Shown here piece by piece: positions 36,501-44,835 of a stretch of 64,000 nt of DNA. A program made the position numbers and the translations under genes. This stretch comes from Amycolatopsis marina (lineage in GTDB: Bacteria; Actinomycetota; Actinomycetes; Mycobacteriales; Pseudonocardiaceae). The notes under the pieces are model-generated. The model searched no databases. It was not told the origin of the DNA and saw only the letters and a program-made list of their open reading frames with translations. Location: positions 1 through 64,000 of the forward strand of contig NZ_FOKG01000007.1 in the NCBI RefSeq assembly GCF_900111885.1. The letters run 5' to 3'. Numbering within the stretch: position 1 is the first letter of the stretch; every line of letters begins with the position of its first letter.

Positions 36501-39384
36501 CAACGACGTGACCCGTGCGCTCGGCCGTCCGCCGCTGGAGGGAATGCCCAACTTCGCCACCGTCTGTCTCGGTGAACTGGCCGAGATGATCGACGAACTC
36601 GCGGAGACGTCGCGGCCGTCGGACAGCACGGGCACCGGTGAGGTGCAGGGGGTCGCGCCCTGGGTGCGTCCGTTCGCCGTCGAGTACGTCGAAGCCGACC
36701 GTCCCGTGGTCGAAACGGGCGGAAACGGTGCGGCGAGTGACTGGTCCGTGTTCACCACGCCAGGACACCCGCTGGCCGAGCACCTTCAGCGAGGACTCGC
36801 CAGGGCCGGTATCGGTGACGGTGTGCTGCTCTGCCTGCCGGAGGACTGCGACGAAAGCCATACCGGTCTCTTTCTCGACGCGGCGAGGGCGGTGATGGCC
36901 GCACCAAACGGCACGCGGTTCGTGGTCGTGCAGCACGGTTTCGGGGCCTCCGGACTGGCGAAGACCCTGCGCCTGGAGGACCCGTCCGCCCGAACCACCA
37001 TTGTGGACCTCGCGCACATCGAACCCCATGGTGCGGACGGGATCGACGATGCGGTGTCCAGGGTGGTCGCCGAGACCGCGGCGACCACGGATTTCGCCGA
37101 GGTGCGCTATGACGCGGCCGGGGTCCGTACGGTACCCGTGCTTCGTTCGGTTCCCGCCGGCCCGGCCGAGAACGACTCTCCGCTGGGCCCGGATGACGTC
37201 CTGCTGGTCACCGGGGGCGGGAAGGGGATCACCGCGGAGTGCGCGCTGGCGATGGCGAGGGATTCGCAAGCCGGCCTCGCACTCCTGGGACGCGGCGATC
37301 CGGCCGACGACGCCGAACTGGCGGAGAACCTGTCGAGAATGGACTCCTCCGGCGTCAGGTACCGGTACGAGCGGGCCGACGTGACCTCGGCCGAGCAGGT
37401 GCGCGCGGCGGTGCGCCGGGTGGAATCCGAACTGGGCCCGGTCACGGCGGTACTGCACGGTGCGGGCCGCAACGAACCAGCGGGGTTGTTCAGCCTGACC
37501 GAGCACGCGTTCCGGCAGACCATCGCGCCGAAGACCGGTGGACTGCGTGCCGTACTCGATGCGGTCGACGGCGACCGGATCAAGCTGCTGGTGACGTTCG
37601 GCAGCATCATCGGCCGGGCCGGCCTCCGTGGTGAGGCGCACTATGCCACGGCCAACGACTGGATGACCGAGGAGACGCTGCGCTTCGGCCGACGTCATCC
37701 CCGGGCCAAGGTGCTGGCGCTCGAGTGGTCGGTGTGGTCCGGCGCGGGCATGGGGGAGCGGCTCGGCGTCGTCGGAGCGTTGCTGCGTGACGGCATCACC
37801 CCGATTCCCACCGAGAGCGGGATCGACGTACTGCGCCAGGTGCTCGCGGACCCGTCTGCGCCGCCCGTGCTCGTGGTTTGCGGACGGACCGCCGGACTGG
37901 TGACATTGCCGGTGGAGCAACGGGAACTGCCGCTGACTCGATTTGTCGACCGGGTGGTGGTGCACTATCCGGGCGTCGAGTTGATCACCGAGGCGGACCT
38001 GTCCTCGGGCAGCGACCCCTATCTCGTCGATCACCTGCTGGACGGGGACCTGCTGTTCCCCGCCGTGTTGGGGATGGAGGCCATGGCCCAGGTCGCCGCC
38101 GCGGTCACCGGCAGGCCCGGCGTGCCGTTGCTGGAGAACGTGGAGTTCCTGCGACCCGTCGTGGTGTCGCAGGGAGGTTCGACCACGATCCGCCTGGCGG
38201 CACTGGCCGCCGACTCCGCCACCGTGGACATCGCGCTGCGCAGTGAGGAGACGGGGTTCAGCGCGGACCATTTCCGGGCCCGGCTGAGGTTTCCGCGCCC
38301 CGAGCTACCCACTCCGCCCGCGCCCTCGCCGGCGGAGTTGCCCGCCGTCCCCGTAGACCCGGTGACCGAGCTGTACGGCGGTGTGCTGTTCCAGGGCAAG
38401 CGTTTCCAGCAGCTGACCGGCTACCGGCGGGTGAGCGCACGGCATGCCGTTGCCGAGGTCGCGAGCGGGTCGGACGCGGGTTGGTTCGCTCCGTTCCTGC
38501 CGCAACGGCAGCTGCTCGCCGATCCGGGTACGCGCGACACGATGATGCACGCGATCCAGTGCTGTGTCCCGGACGCGATTCTGCTGCCACAGGGGATCGA
38601 GAAGCTCTACCTGGCCGACAGTTCTGTGCGGGAAGCCGACTACGTGGTGCTCCACGCCCGCGAACGTTCGCAGGACGGGGACAGTTACGTCTACGACCTC
38701 GACGTGCGTGATCCGGACGGCATGGTGGTGGAACGCTGGGAAGGGTTGTCGTTGCGGGCGGTCCGCAAGCGCGACGGCGCAGGCCCCTGGGTGCCCTCGA
38801 TGCTCGGTTCCTACCTCGAGCGTTCGCTGGAACGAGTCCTCGGTGGACACCGCGCCGTCGTCGTCGAGCCGGACCCGGCCGGTGCCGAGGTCGCGACGAC
38901 CGCGCAGCGCAGGGCACAGACGCGGCTCGCGGTGAGCAGGGCACTGGACCGGCCGGTCGCGCCGCTGTATCGCGCCGACGGCAAACCCGAGGTCGCCGGC
39001 GCGGAGGTGTCCGCCTCGCACGGTGCCGCGCTGACGCTGGCGGTGGCCGGTGCCGGACTGTTGGCCTGCGACATCGAGTCGGCGGTCGAGCGCGGCGAGG
39101 AGGACTGGTCGGGCCTGCTCGGGCCGGAGCTGGTGGCCGTGCGCGATCTGCTCGTCGCGGACACGGGCGAGTCGGCCTCGGTGGCAGGCACGCGCGTGTG
39201 GACCGCTCTGGAGTCCGTCCGCAAGACCGGCCTGATGACCCAGGCGCTGACCGTGCATCGAGTGCACGGGGACGGCTGGGTCGTGCTGGCCTGCGGAAGG
39301 GCACGAGTCGCGACCTGGGTGAGCACGGTCAACGACCGGAGTGAGCCCGTGGTGTTCGCCGTACTCGAGGGAAATGAGGACTGA
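33568..39384 (+). CDS. Iterative enediyne polyketide synthase (PKSE)
   Basis: 1938 residues from the ATG at 33568, a normal PKSE length. Domains in order: KS with Cys213 (VDGACSSSLL), His346 (EGHGTGT) and His386 (NIGHTK); AT with Ser657 (GHSLGEL); ACP with Ser971 in DDLHLSSITVGQ, the unusual carrier motif of PKSEs; KR with the nucleotide motif LLVTGGGKGITAE at ~1213 and Tyr1359 in YATANDW; DH with His1489 in VDHLLDGDLLFP; and a C-terminal phosphopantetheinyl-transferase-like domain with LACDIE (Asp1835) that would load its own ACP. It builds a linear polyene from acetate units that becomes the enediyne warhead. It is followed three bases later by its partner thioesterase. Confidence 0.97.
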   Translation: MSGERISIVGIGLSYPDAGSPDELWDNVLAGRRAFRQLPGVRMNRDDYWSPDPKDPDRYYAEKAAVLRDFEFDRVRYKVAGSTFRSTDMTHWLALDVAARALADAGYDGGEGLPRQSTGVILGNSLTGEFSRANVMRLRWPYVRRTVAAALVDKGWGEDEATAFLRDLEVQYKSPFPEINEDTLAGGLANTIAGRICNHFDLAGGGYTVDGACSSSLLSVVTAANALVAGDLDVALAGGVDLSIDPFELIGFAKTGALATGEMKVYDKDSNGFWPGEGSGLLVLMRERDAISRGARIYASITGWGVSSDGKGAITRPEASGHRLALHRAYTRAGYGVETVSYFEGHGTGTALGDATEIEALSGARRDASASARPAALSTIKGNIGHTKAAAGVAGLIKATLAVHHQVIPPATGHQQPHPLLTGAGAAMYVPAEAGLWPGDQPVRAGVSAMGFGGINSHIAVEQPPDAERRDVLDEHTLRVVRGRQDAELLLLDATDHAELRDRVARLVERTPELAMAELTDLAGTLAGELSGQPVRAAVVATSPEEATQRLTRLLTLIDERKGAVFAAQEGIFLDSRTSAPRVTFLFPGQGSGNGTGGAIRRRFLAADEVYRTATLPEGGDQVATEVAQPRIVAGSLAALRVLREFGIDADTAVGHSLGELTALHWGGALDEAEVLRLAAIRGGVMAAAGGSDGAMAGLSVGPNRAEHLADGEDVVVAGYNAPAQTVISGPADAIDRVCAKARTDGVTATRLSVSHAFHSPAVADAAEAMSDRLRDIGFARLSRPVVSTVTGDVLHGGEDLRELLREQIMLPVRFREAAERAADRSDLVVEVGPGRVLTGLVHEIVPDTPALSVDTDSGSLVALLRVVGAAFALGVPVDVRALFAGRIVRPLSLDTKMTFLENPCESVPVYGGDFARQTTLSATGSPTAVTTDNGDTTFELLRKFAVERVELPLETVTPDTHPLDDLHLSSITVGQIVNDVTRALGRPPLEGMPNFATVCLGELAEMIDELAETSRPSDSTGTGEVQGVAPWVRPFAVEYVEADRPVVETGGNGAASDWSVFTTPGHPLAEHLQRGLARAGIGDGVLLCLPEDCDESHTGLFLDAARAVMAAPNGTRFVVVQHGFGASGLAKTLRLEDPSARTTIVDLAHIEPHGADGIDDAVSRVVAETAATTDFAEVRYDAAGVRTVPVLRSVPAGPAENDSPLGPDDVLLVTGGGKGITAECALAMARDSQAGLALLGRGDPADDAELAENLSRMDSSGVRYRYERADVTSAEQVRAAVRRVESELGPVTAVLHGAGRNEPAGLFSLTEHAFRQTIAPKTGGLRAVLDAVDGDRIKLLVTFGSIIGRAGLRGEAHYATANDWMTEETLRFGRRHPRAKVLALEWSVWSGAGMGERLGVVGALLRDGITPIPTESGIDVLRQVLADPSAPPVLVVCGRTAGLVTLPVEQRELPLTRFVDRVVVHYPGVELITEADLSSGSDPYLVDHLLDGDLLFPAVLGMEAMAQVAAAVTGRPGVPLLENVEFLRPVVVSQGGSTTIRLAALAADSATVDIALRSEETGFSADHFRARLRFPRPELPTPPAPSPAELPAVPVDPVTELYGGVLFQGKRFQQLTGYRRVSARHAVAEVASGSDAGWFAPFLPQRQLLADPGTRDTMMHAIQCCVPDAILLPQGIEKLYLADSSVREADYVVLHARERSQDGDSYVYDLDVRDPDGMVVERWEGLSLRAVRKRDGAGPWVPSMLGSYLERSLERVLGGHRAVVVEPDPAGAEVATTAQRRAQTRLAVSRALDRPVAPLYRADGKPEVAGAEVSASHGAALTLAVAGAGLLACDIESAVERGEEDWSGLLGPELVAVRDLLVADTGESASVAGTRVWTALESVRKTGLMTQALTVHRVHGDGWVVLACGRARVATWVSTVNDRSEPVVFAVLEGNED

Positions 39385-39387
39385 CGC

Positions 39388-39861
39388 ATGGCCTACTACG
39401 AGATCCGCCACATCGTCGGGTTCGAGGAGACCAATCTGGTCGGCAATGTCTACTACGTCAACTACCTGCGGTGGCAGGGGCGTTGCCGGGAGATGTTCCT
39501 CAAGGAGAAGGCTCCCGCGGTGCTCGAGGAGGTACGAGCCGACCTGAAGCTGTTCACCCTCAAGGTGGACTGCGAGTTCTTCGCCGAGATCACCGCGTTC
39601 GACGAACTGTCCATCCGGATGCGGCTGGAAGAACTGACCCAGACCCAGATCCAGTTCACCTTCGAGTACGTGCAGCTCGCCGAGGGCAGGGAGAATCTTG
39701 TTGCCAGAGGGCGACAGCGCATCGCGTGTATGCGCGGACCGAACACGGCGACGGTTCCCGCACGGGTGCCGGAGGAACTGCGCACGGCTCTCGCTCCTTA
39801 TGCCGAGGACGTGAAGGGCGCCAGAACCGAGTCCGCGGCCGTTCCGGCCACGGGGGTGTGA
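39388..39861 (+). CDS. Enediyne thioesterase, E10
   Basis: 157 residues with GAGGACTGACGC before the ATG. It has the hotdog fold of E10/4-HBA-CoA thioesterases: HIVGFEETNLVGNVYYVNYLRWQGRCREMFL, in which the E-x-x-N-x-x-G-N-x-Y segment holds the active region, then FFAEITAFDELSIRMRLEEL. It hydrolyses the polyene from the PKSE ACP. Immediate adjacency to the PKSE gene is conserved in enediyne clusters. Confidence 0.95.
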   Translation: MAYYEIRHIVGFEETNLVGNVYYVNYLRWQGRCREMFLKEKAPAVLEEVRADLKLFTLKVDCEFFAEITAFDELSIRMRLEELTQTQIQFTFEYVQLAEGRENLVARGRQRIACMRGPNTATVPARVPEELRTALAPYAEDVKGARTESAAVPATGV

Positions 39862-39862
39862 C

Positions 39863-40417
39863 GTGATCGGCTCCGGCGGCCCCATGACGCGAACGGCGGC
39901 ACCAGGTGCGGGTTCCTCGCCGAGACAGTCGCGCCTGTCCGAGCAGAGCACACTGCGGGAAGTGATGTCCCGGTTCGCGACCGGTATCACCGTCCTCACC
40001 GCTGGTGGCGAGAACGGTCACGGTATGACGGCGAACGCGTTCAGTTCGGTGTCACTGGAACCGCCGATGGTGCTGTGCTGCGTGTCCCGGGCCGCGCGCA
40101 TGCACGAGGCGATCGTCTCGGCGCAGTCGTTCGCCGTGTCCATTCTCGGTGCCGGGCAGCGTGAACAGGCCCGGTACTTCGCCGACTGGCGGCGACCTCG
40201 CGGGCTCGCCCAGTTCGACCAGGTCGACTGGACTCCCGGTCCCCAGACCGGAGCTCCGTTGTTGGCCGGCTCCCTGGCCTGGCTGGAGTGCCGTCTCGCC
40301 CGAACCTACGCGGGCGGGGACCACTCCATCTTCCTCGGTGAGGTCCTGAGTTCCAGCCGGGGTTCCAGTCCCGAGGCACTGCTGTTCTTCGGTGGTGACT
40401 ACCACCAGGTCGCGTAG
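39863..40417 (+). CDS. Flavin reductase (SgcE6-type)
   Basis: 184 residues from the GTG at 39863 (two bases after the thioesterase stop); an ATG at 39884 is an alternative. The flavin-reductase-like domain is clear: LREVMSRFATGITVLTAGGENGHGMTANAFSSVSLEPPMVLCCV, then FAVSILGAGQREQARYFA and GDHSIFLGEVL. Such proteins supply reduced FAD to a partner monooxygenase, as SgcE6 does for SgcC in C-1027 biosynthesis. A plausible partner here is the acyl-CoA-dehydrogenase-fold hydroxylase at 58263. Confidence 0.9.
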   Translation: MIGSGGPMTRTAAPGAGSSPRQSRLSEQSTLREVMSRFATGITVLTAGGENGHGMTANAFSSVSLEPPMVLCCVSRAARMHEAIVSAQSFAVSILGAGQREQARYFADWRRPRGLAQFDQVDWTPGPQTGAPLLAGSLAWLECRLARTYAGGDHSIFLGEVLSSSRGSSPEALLFFGGDYHQVA

Positions 40418-40458
40418 GTGCCCGTCGTCGACGTAGCCACATCGGAAGGAAGATCACC

Positions 40459-40644
40459 ATGATCGAGAACACCGCACAACTCACCGGCCTGGTGGCTCGC
40501 CGCGCCGAGACCAGCGAGGTGCCCGAGATGCCGCGTACCTCTGTCCCTCGGCTGGGACGAGGGATCCGATGGAGTGACCTGGTCGCGGAGATGCACCAGG
40601 AACTCGTGGACCGGGAACTGGAGGACCGGGAGGCCGCGGCGTGA
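40459..40644 (+). CDS. 61-aa protein of unknown function before the carboxylase
   Basis: 61 residues with a strong GGAAGGAAG before the ATG. Its stop overlaps the GTG of the carboxylase gene. The N-terminal half is polar (IENTAQLTGLVARRAETSEV) and the C-terminal half is helical and acidic (SDLVAEMHQELVDRELEDREAAA). I do not recognise it. It may stabilise or regulate the carboxylase, or be a regulatory leader peptide. It is not an epsilon subunit: that gene lies at the other end of the beta gene. Confidence 0.65.
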   Translation: MIENTAQLTGLVARRAETSEVPEMPRTSVPRLGRGIRWSDLVAEMHQELVDRELEDREAAA

Positions 40645-42344
40645 CCGAGCGATCTGGCGGAAGATCCTATGTCCACGGCAGCGCAGCGCTCCAGGATTCC
40701 TTCCCGGAGGAGGAATTCCGCACCGAGGGCGGTTCGGCCGGTGGGCGGCCGGAGGAGAAGCCGGATCTCGAAATCGTTCCGGAACCGGTGCCCATCCGGT
40801 CCATGGTGGAGCTGAACGGGGAGCGGCAGTCGTTGCGCGAGCGGATCGTCGCGGGTGCTCCGGCAGCGATCGAACGGCAGCACGCCCTGGGAAAACGCAC
40901 CGCGCGGGAACGTCTCGACCTGCTGCTCGACGAGAACTCGTTCACCGAGGTCGATCTCTATCGCCGGCGTGGGGCGACCGGAGCGGGGCCGGGCGAGCGC
41001 CGTCCGCACACCGATGGCGTGGTCGCGGGTTCCGGGACCATCGAGGGGCGGCGGGTGTTCGTCTACGCCCAGGATTTCACCGTGTTCGGCGGGTCGCTCG
41101 GTGAGTCCCACGCCGCGAAGATCCACAAGGTGATGGATCTGGCCATCGCCACCGGCGCCCCGCTGATCGGGCTCAACGACAGCGGGGGCGCCCGGATCCA
41201 GGAAGGCGTCCTCGCGTTGCACGGGTTCGGCGGTATCTTCCGGCGCAACGTGGAGGCATCGGGCGTCATCCCGCAGATCAACGTCATCCTGGGGCCGTGC
41301 GCAGGCGGTGCGGCATACTCGCCCGCGCTCGCGGACGTCACCTTCATGGTGCGCGGGACGGCCAAGATGTATCTGACCGGGCCGGACGTCGTCGAGGCGG
41401 TGAGTGGGGAAAGAGTGGGTCACGACGAGCTCGGCGGCGCCGACGTCCACGGTGGACTGTCCGGTGTCGCGACCGTCGTACACGACGACGAGGAGAGTTG
41501 TCTCGCCGACGTCCGATACCTGGTATCGATGCTGCCCGGCAACAACCTCGACCCCGCACCGGCCGCGGCCAGCCGGGGAGCCACGACACAACTCCGTCCC
41601 AGGTTGGCCGACATCGTGCCCGCCGAGCCGAACCAGCCCTACGACATACGGGCGGTCGTCGAAGAACTGGTCGATGACGGTGAGTTCTTCGAATTGCACG
41701 AGTTGTGGGCGCGCAACATCGTGTGCGGGCTGGCGCGCATAGACGGTGCGGTCGTCGGAGTCGTCGGCAACCAACCCCTCGTGCTGGCCGGCGTGCTGGA
41801 CCGCGCCGCGGCACAGAAGGCGGCCAGGTTCGTCCGGTTCTGCGACTCCTTCAACATCCCATTGGTGACGCTGGTCGACGTGCCCGGGTTCCTCCCCGGA
41901 ACCGAACAGGAGCACGGTGGGATCATCCGGTACGGCGCGCAGCTGCTCTACGCCTACTGTGAGGCGACCGTGCCGCGTATCCAGGTCATCCTGCGCAAGG
42001 CTTATGGCGGGGCGTACATCGTGATGGACTCCCGGTCCATCGGTGCGGATCTTTCCCTCGCGTGGCCGACCAACGAGATCGCCGTGATGGGGGCGGAAGG
42101 TGCGGTCAACATCTTGCACCGGAGAGAACTCGCCGCCGCGGCGGATCCGGCACGACTGCGGGCGCGGCTGGTCCGGGAGTACACCGAGGAGTTCATGCAT
42201 CCGCAGTACGCGGCGGAGCGCGGGCTGGTGGACGACGTGATCGACCCGGCCGACACGCGCTCGGCCGTGGCTCGGGGGCTGGCGATGCTGCGGGACAAGC
42301 GTTCCCGGCCCCCGCAACGCAAACATGGGAATGTGCCGCTGTGA
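40641..42344 (+). CDS. Acyl-CoA carboxylase beta (carboxyltransferase) subunit
   Basis: 567 residues from a GTG overlapping the previous stop, with GGGAGG upstream. The first ~55 residues are an acidic low-complexity extension not usual in the family. The carboxyltransferase core has TARERLDLLLDENSFTEVD, VFVYAQDFTVFGGSLGESHAAKI, LNDSGGARIQEGV, GPCAGGAAYSPALADVTFMV, VDVPGFLPGTEQEHGGIIRYGAQLLYAY and KAYGGAYIVMDS. It would make malonyl-CoA or methylmalonyl-CoA together with a biotinylated alpha subunit encoded elsewhere. Its place after the PKSE genes suggests a dedicated malonyl-CoA supply. Confidence 0.95.
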   Translation: MTERSGGRSYVHGSAALQDSFPEEEFRTEGGSAGGRPEEKPDLEIVPEPVPIRSMVELNGERQSLRERIVAGAPAAIERQHALGKRTARERLDLLLDENSFTEVDLYRRRGATGAGPGERRPHTDGVVAGSGTIEGRRVFVYAQDFTVFGGSLGESHAAKIHKVMDLAIATGAPLIGLNDSGGARIQEGVLALHGFGGIFRRNVEASGVIPQINVILGPCAGGAAYSPALADVTFMVRGTAKMYLTGPDVVEAVSGERVGHDELGGADVHGGLSGVATVVHDDEESCLADVRYLVSMLPGNNLDPAPAAASRGATTQLRPRLADIVPAEPNQPYDIRAVVEELVDDGEFFELHELWARNIVCGLARIDGAVVGVVGNQPLVLAGVLDRAAAQKAARFVRFCDSFNIPLVTLVDVPGFLPGTEQEHGGIIRYGAQLLYAYCEATVPRIQVILRKAYGGAYIVMDSRSIGADLSLAWPTNEIAVMGAEGAVNILHRRELAAAADPARLRARLVREYTEEFMHPQYAAERGLVDDVIDPADTRSAVARGLAMLRDKRSRPPQRKHGNVPL

Positions 42345-42568
42345 GCGGCCCGCCACCCGAGCTGCCGCACCCGGCATTCCACATCCTGCGGGGTATGCCG
42401 GACGTGGAGGAGGTAGCCGCCGTCACCGCCGTGCTCGCGGCGCTCGCCGAGCCACCCCGACCGACACCACGGCCCTGCACGCCGGTGTGGGCGGACCCGG
42501 GCCGCCACCTCGGGGTGCTCCGTCCGTCTCGTCCGGATGCCTGGCGAGGCTCGGGACTGCCGGTCTGA
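42341..42568 (+). CDS. Acyl-CoA carboxylase epsilon subunit
   Basis: 75 residues from a GTG overlapping the beta-subunit stop (GTGA). The segment FHILRGMPDVEEVAAVTAVLAALAEPP matches the epsilon-subunit pattern (I-L-R-G-x-P-x-x-E-E-x-A-A-x-x-A-V-L-A-A-L), and the C-terminus WRGSGLPV matches the conserved tail. Epsilon subunits help assemble actinobacterial carboxylase holoenzymes. Confidence 0.88.
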   Translation: MSGPPPELPHPAFHILRGMPDVEEVAAVTAVLAALAEPPRPTPRPCTPVWADPGRHLGVLRPSRPDAWRGSGLPV

Positions 42569-42602
42569 TCCAGCCTCCGGGTCGACCGGTTCTCGAGCGG
42601 GC

Positions 42603-42649
42603 GACCTACCGTAGCTGTGGTGACTTGCCTCACACTTGCCCGGTAGGTC
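42603..42649. repeat. Inverted repeat upstream of the 50-aa peptide gene
   Basis: GACCTACCG at 42603-42611 pairs perfectly with 42641-42649. A smaller TGTG/CACA pair lies inside the 29-base loop. It sits between the carboxylase epsilon gene and the peptide start at 42678. It could be an operator, an attenuator or a weak terminator. Confidence 0.4.
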
Positions 42650-42677
42650 CAGGTTGCGGCGTGCATCGGAGGTTGCC

Positions 42678-42830
42678 ATGTCGGAGAACAGGACGGCACC
42701 GGACATCTCGACGGAACCCGTTGCCGTCCCGCCGAGCGGCGATCCTCCGGGTGAGCCGGGACGTACGTCCCTTGCGGCCGAACCCCGGGGAGACGGTAAG
42801 GACGACTGCATCGTCCTCGGTTACAACTGA
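42678..42830 (+). CDS. 50-aa peptide, candidate precursor or signal peptide-like gene product
   Basis: 50 residues with an excellent GGAGG five bases before the ATG, so it is very likely translated. The body is polar and rich in Pro, Glu, Gly and Ser with no hydrophobic segment. It ends abruptly in GDGKDDCIVLGYN, with the only Cys followed by a hydrophobic stretch and an aromatic-Asn terminus. This leader-plus-short-tail design resembles RiPP precursors, but no modifying enzyme is adjacent. It follows the carboxylase operon by 110 bp. I do not recognise the family. Confidence 0.6.
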   Translation: MSENRTAPDISTEPVAVPPSGDPPGEPGRTSLAAEPRGDGKDDCIVLGYN

Positions 42831-42861
42831 CCCTTCCCGAGGGGCCGTCCGCGCGGGCCGA

Positions 42862-43689
42862 CTATCGGTCGAGGACCGCGCGCATCCGGGCGACGAACGC
42901 GTCCGGCTCGCTGGTGAAGCCGACATGGTCGCCGGGAAACATCGTCGGTTCGATGCCGAGTGCCGCGGCCAGCGCCCGCGATGTGCGGTCACAGAGCTGT
43001 CCGGCCGACTCCTCACCGATGCCGACCACGACACGGGTCGACGCCGTACGCAGCGCCCCGATGTCGGGTTGCCAGCGGGTGGTTGCACGCAGCATGTGCG
43101 CATGGGCGAAGTGATCGTCGGCGACCTCCTGCGGATCACGGTCGCCGCCGAACATCTGCTCGATGGCCTCCTCCGGCAGATCAATGTTCGCGACGGCGAG
43201 GAACTTCCGCCAGGCACCGAGCACGTCACCGGAGAGGTGGGTGGCGATGATGTCCTCGGTCCTCGCGCGCAGCTCCTCGCGCTCGTCGAGCAGCTCGTCC
43301 AGTGGCGGCTCGTGCGCGATGACGGTGTGGACCAGTTCCGGATGCGTCTGCACGAGGGCGAGGGCGCTGACGGCGCCGCCGCTGGAGCCGAGGACCACGG
43401 CCGGTCCGGCGTCGAGGTGCGTCAACAGGCGTGCGAGGTCGTCGGCACGCAACTCCGGCGTCGAGTCCCGGTCGGGGTCGTCGACCGGGCTGCGGTGGAT
43501 TCCCCGAGGGTCGGTGGTCAGCACCGTGTGCTCGGTAGCGAGACGATCGGCAAGCTGTTCGAACGACCTGGCATCCATCGGTGCGGCGGTCAGCAACACG
43601 AGGGGGCCGCTGCCGCGCACCTCGTAGTGCAGGCGGGCGTCAGCCACCCGCAGTGACTCGACCGTGACGGCTGGTGCCGCGTGATTCAT
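42862..43689 (-). CDS. Alpha/beta hydrolase
   Basis: 275 residues with AGGAGGATCCG before the ATG at 43689. Family landmarks: GSGPLVLLTAAPMDARSFEQLADRL (oxyanion region), LTTDPRGIHRS, nucleophile elbow VVLGSSGGAVSALALV and the catalytic His in FPGDHVGFTSEPD. It is most like small-molecule esterases and epoxide-hydrolase-like proteins. It is divergent from the sigma factor gene, the two starts being about 75 bp apart, so they may be co-regulated. Substrate unknown. Confidence 0.88.
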   Translation of the reverse strand: MNHAAPAVTVESLRVADARLHYEVRGSGPLVLLTAAPMDARSFEQLADRLATEHTVLTTDPRGIHRSPVDDPDRDSTPELRADDLARLLTHLDAGPAVVLGSSGGAVSALALVQTHPELVHTVIAHEPPLDELLDEREELRARTEDIIATHLSGDVLGAWRKFLAVANIDLPEEAIEQMFGGDRDPQEVADDHFAHAHMLRATTRWQPDIGALRTASTRVVVGIGEESAGQLCDRTSRALAAALGIEPTMFPGDHVGFTSEPDAFVARMRAVLDR

Positions 43690-43764
43690 CGGATCCTCCT
43701 GGTGGACGGCGGAAATCGCGTGTTCGGCGTAAGTGACTCCCGTCGTGGGGCAGAATCATCGGTT

Positions 43765-44811
43765 ATGAGCGAAACTGTCGCGAAGGCCCCTGTGGCCGGT
43801 GCGGAGACCGGCCCCGAGCTGGCGCGGGCGCGCGACGGGGACGACGCCGCGTTCACCCGCCTTGTGGAGCCGCTGCGCAGGGAACTGCACGCGCACTGCT
43901 ATCGCATGCTGGGCTCCGCGTACGACGCGGACGACGCGTTGCAGGACGCCTTGCTGAGGGCGTGGCGTGGGCTCGGGCGCTTCGAGGGGCGCGCTTCGCT
44001 GCGGTCCTGGCTCTACACCGTAGCCACCCGCACGTGCCTCGACGTGGTCGCGCACCGCCGCAAGCGCGCGCTGCCCGTGGACCTCGGTCCGTCCAGTACG
44101 CAGCCGGTGGTCGGTGACACCCCGCTGGTCGACGTTGCCTGGCTCGGTCCCTACTGCGATGCCGGCCTCGCCGAAGGACGGGCGGACCCGAAGGCCCGCT
44201 ACGAGCAGCGGGAGGCCGTCGAACTCGCATTCGTCGCGGCGCTGCAGCACCTGCCGGGCAACCAGCGCGCCGCGCTACTGCTCTTCGAGGTCCTCGGCTT
44301 CTCGGTCGCCGAGATCGCCTCGACGATGAACACCTCGACCGCGTCGGTGAACAGCGCCCTGCAGCGGGCCCGGCGGATCGTCGCCGAGAAGATTCCTCCA
44401 GCCAGCCAGCAGCGGACGCTGCGCAGGCTCGGCGACACGCGGCTGCGGGAGATCGTCACCGGATTCTCCGCCGCGCTGGAACGCGGTGACGCCGACGCAC
44501 TGGTCACCCTGCTCACCGAAGACGTCACGTGGTCCATGCCCCCGTTGCCGCACTGGTACCACGGCGTCGACACCGTGACCGACTTCGCGATCCGGATTCC
44601 GATGACCAGTTGCGGAAGCTGGCGCCACCTCCCGACCACCGCCAACGGACAGCCAGGGGTGGGTTGCTATCTGTGGGACGACGCCGTCCGCGAGCATCGG
44701 GCCTGGTCGATCAACGTGCTGACCCTGCGCGACGACCGCATCAGGGAGATCACGGCGTTCATCGGCGAAGAGCACTTCCCGCCGTTCGGGCTGCCTGTTT
44801 CGTTGCCCTGA
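43765..44811 (+). CDS. ECF-type RNA polymerase sigma factor with C-terminal SnoaL-like domain
   Basis: 348 residues from the ATG at 43765. Sigma region 2 is LVEPLRRELHAHCYRMLGSAYDADDALQDALLRAWRGLGRFEGRASLRSWLYTVATRTCLD; region 4 is LQHLPGNQRAALLLFEVLGFSVAEIASTMNTSTASVNSALQRARR. Residues ~235-348 form an NTF2/SnoaL-like domain (FSAALERGDADALVTLLTEDVTW), as in SigG/SigJ/ECF41-like factors, where it acts as a built-in regulator. Such factors are often paired with small redox or hydrolase genes, which fits the divergent hydrolase. Confidence 0.92.
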   Translation: MSETVAKAPVAGAETGPELARARDGDDAAFTRLVEPLRRELHAHCYRMLGSAYDADDALQDALLRAWRGLGRFEGRASLRSWLYTVATRTCLDVVAHRRKRALPVDLGPSSTQPVVGDTPLVDVAWLGPYCDAGLAEGRADPKARYEQREAVELAFVAALQHLPGNQRAALLLFEVLGFSVAEIASTMNTSTASVNSALQRARRIVAEKIPPASQQRTLRRLGDTRLREIVTGFSAALERGDADALVTLLTEDVTWSMPPLPHWYHGVDTVTDFAIRIPMTSCGSWRHLPTTANGQPGVGCYLWDDAVREHRAWSINVLTLRDDRIREITAFIGEEHFPPFGLPVSLP

Positions 44812-44835
44812 GCGGCGGGATACGTCAGTTGGCGG

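Noticed and set aside
35980..38271. A 763-codon open frame on the minus strand inside the PKS gene
   Set aside because: It is complementary to the well-supported PKSE AT-ACP-KR-DH region, has shadow-like Arg/His/Gly composition, and no recognisable motif.
40041..42377. A 778-codon minus-strand open frame opposite the carboxylase beta gene
   Set aside because: Composition and full overlap with a conserved enzyme mark it as a shadow frame.
42603..42649. Riboswitch upstream of the 50-aa peptide
   Set aside because: The 9-bp inverted repeat with a weak inner stem matches no riboswitch class that I can recognise; kept only as an inverted repeat.
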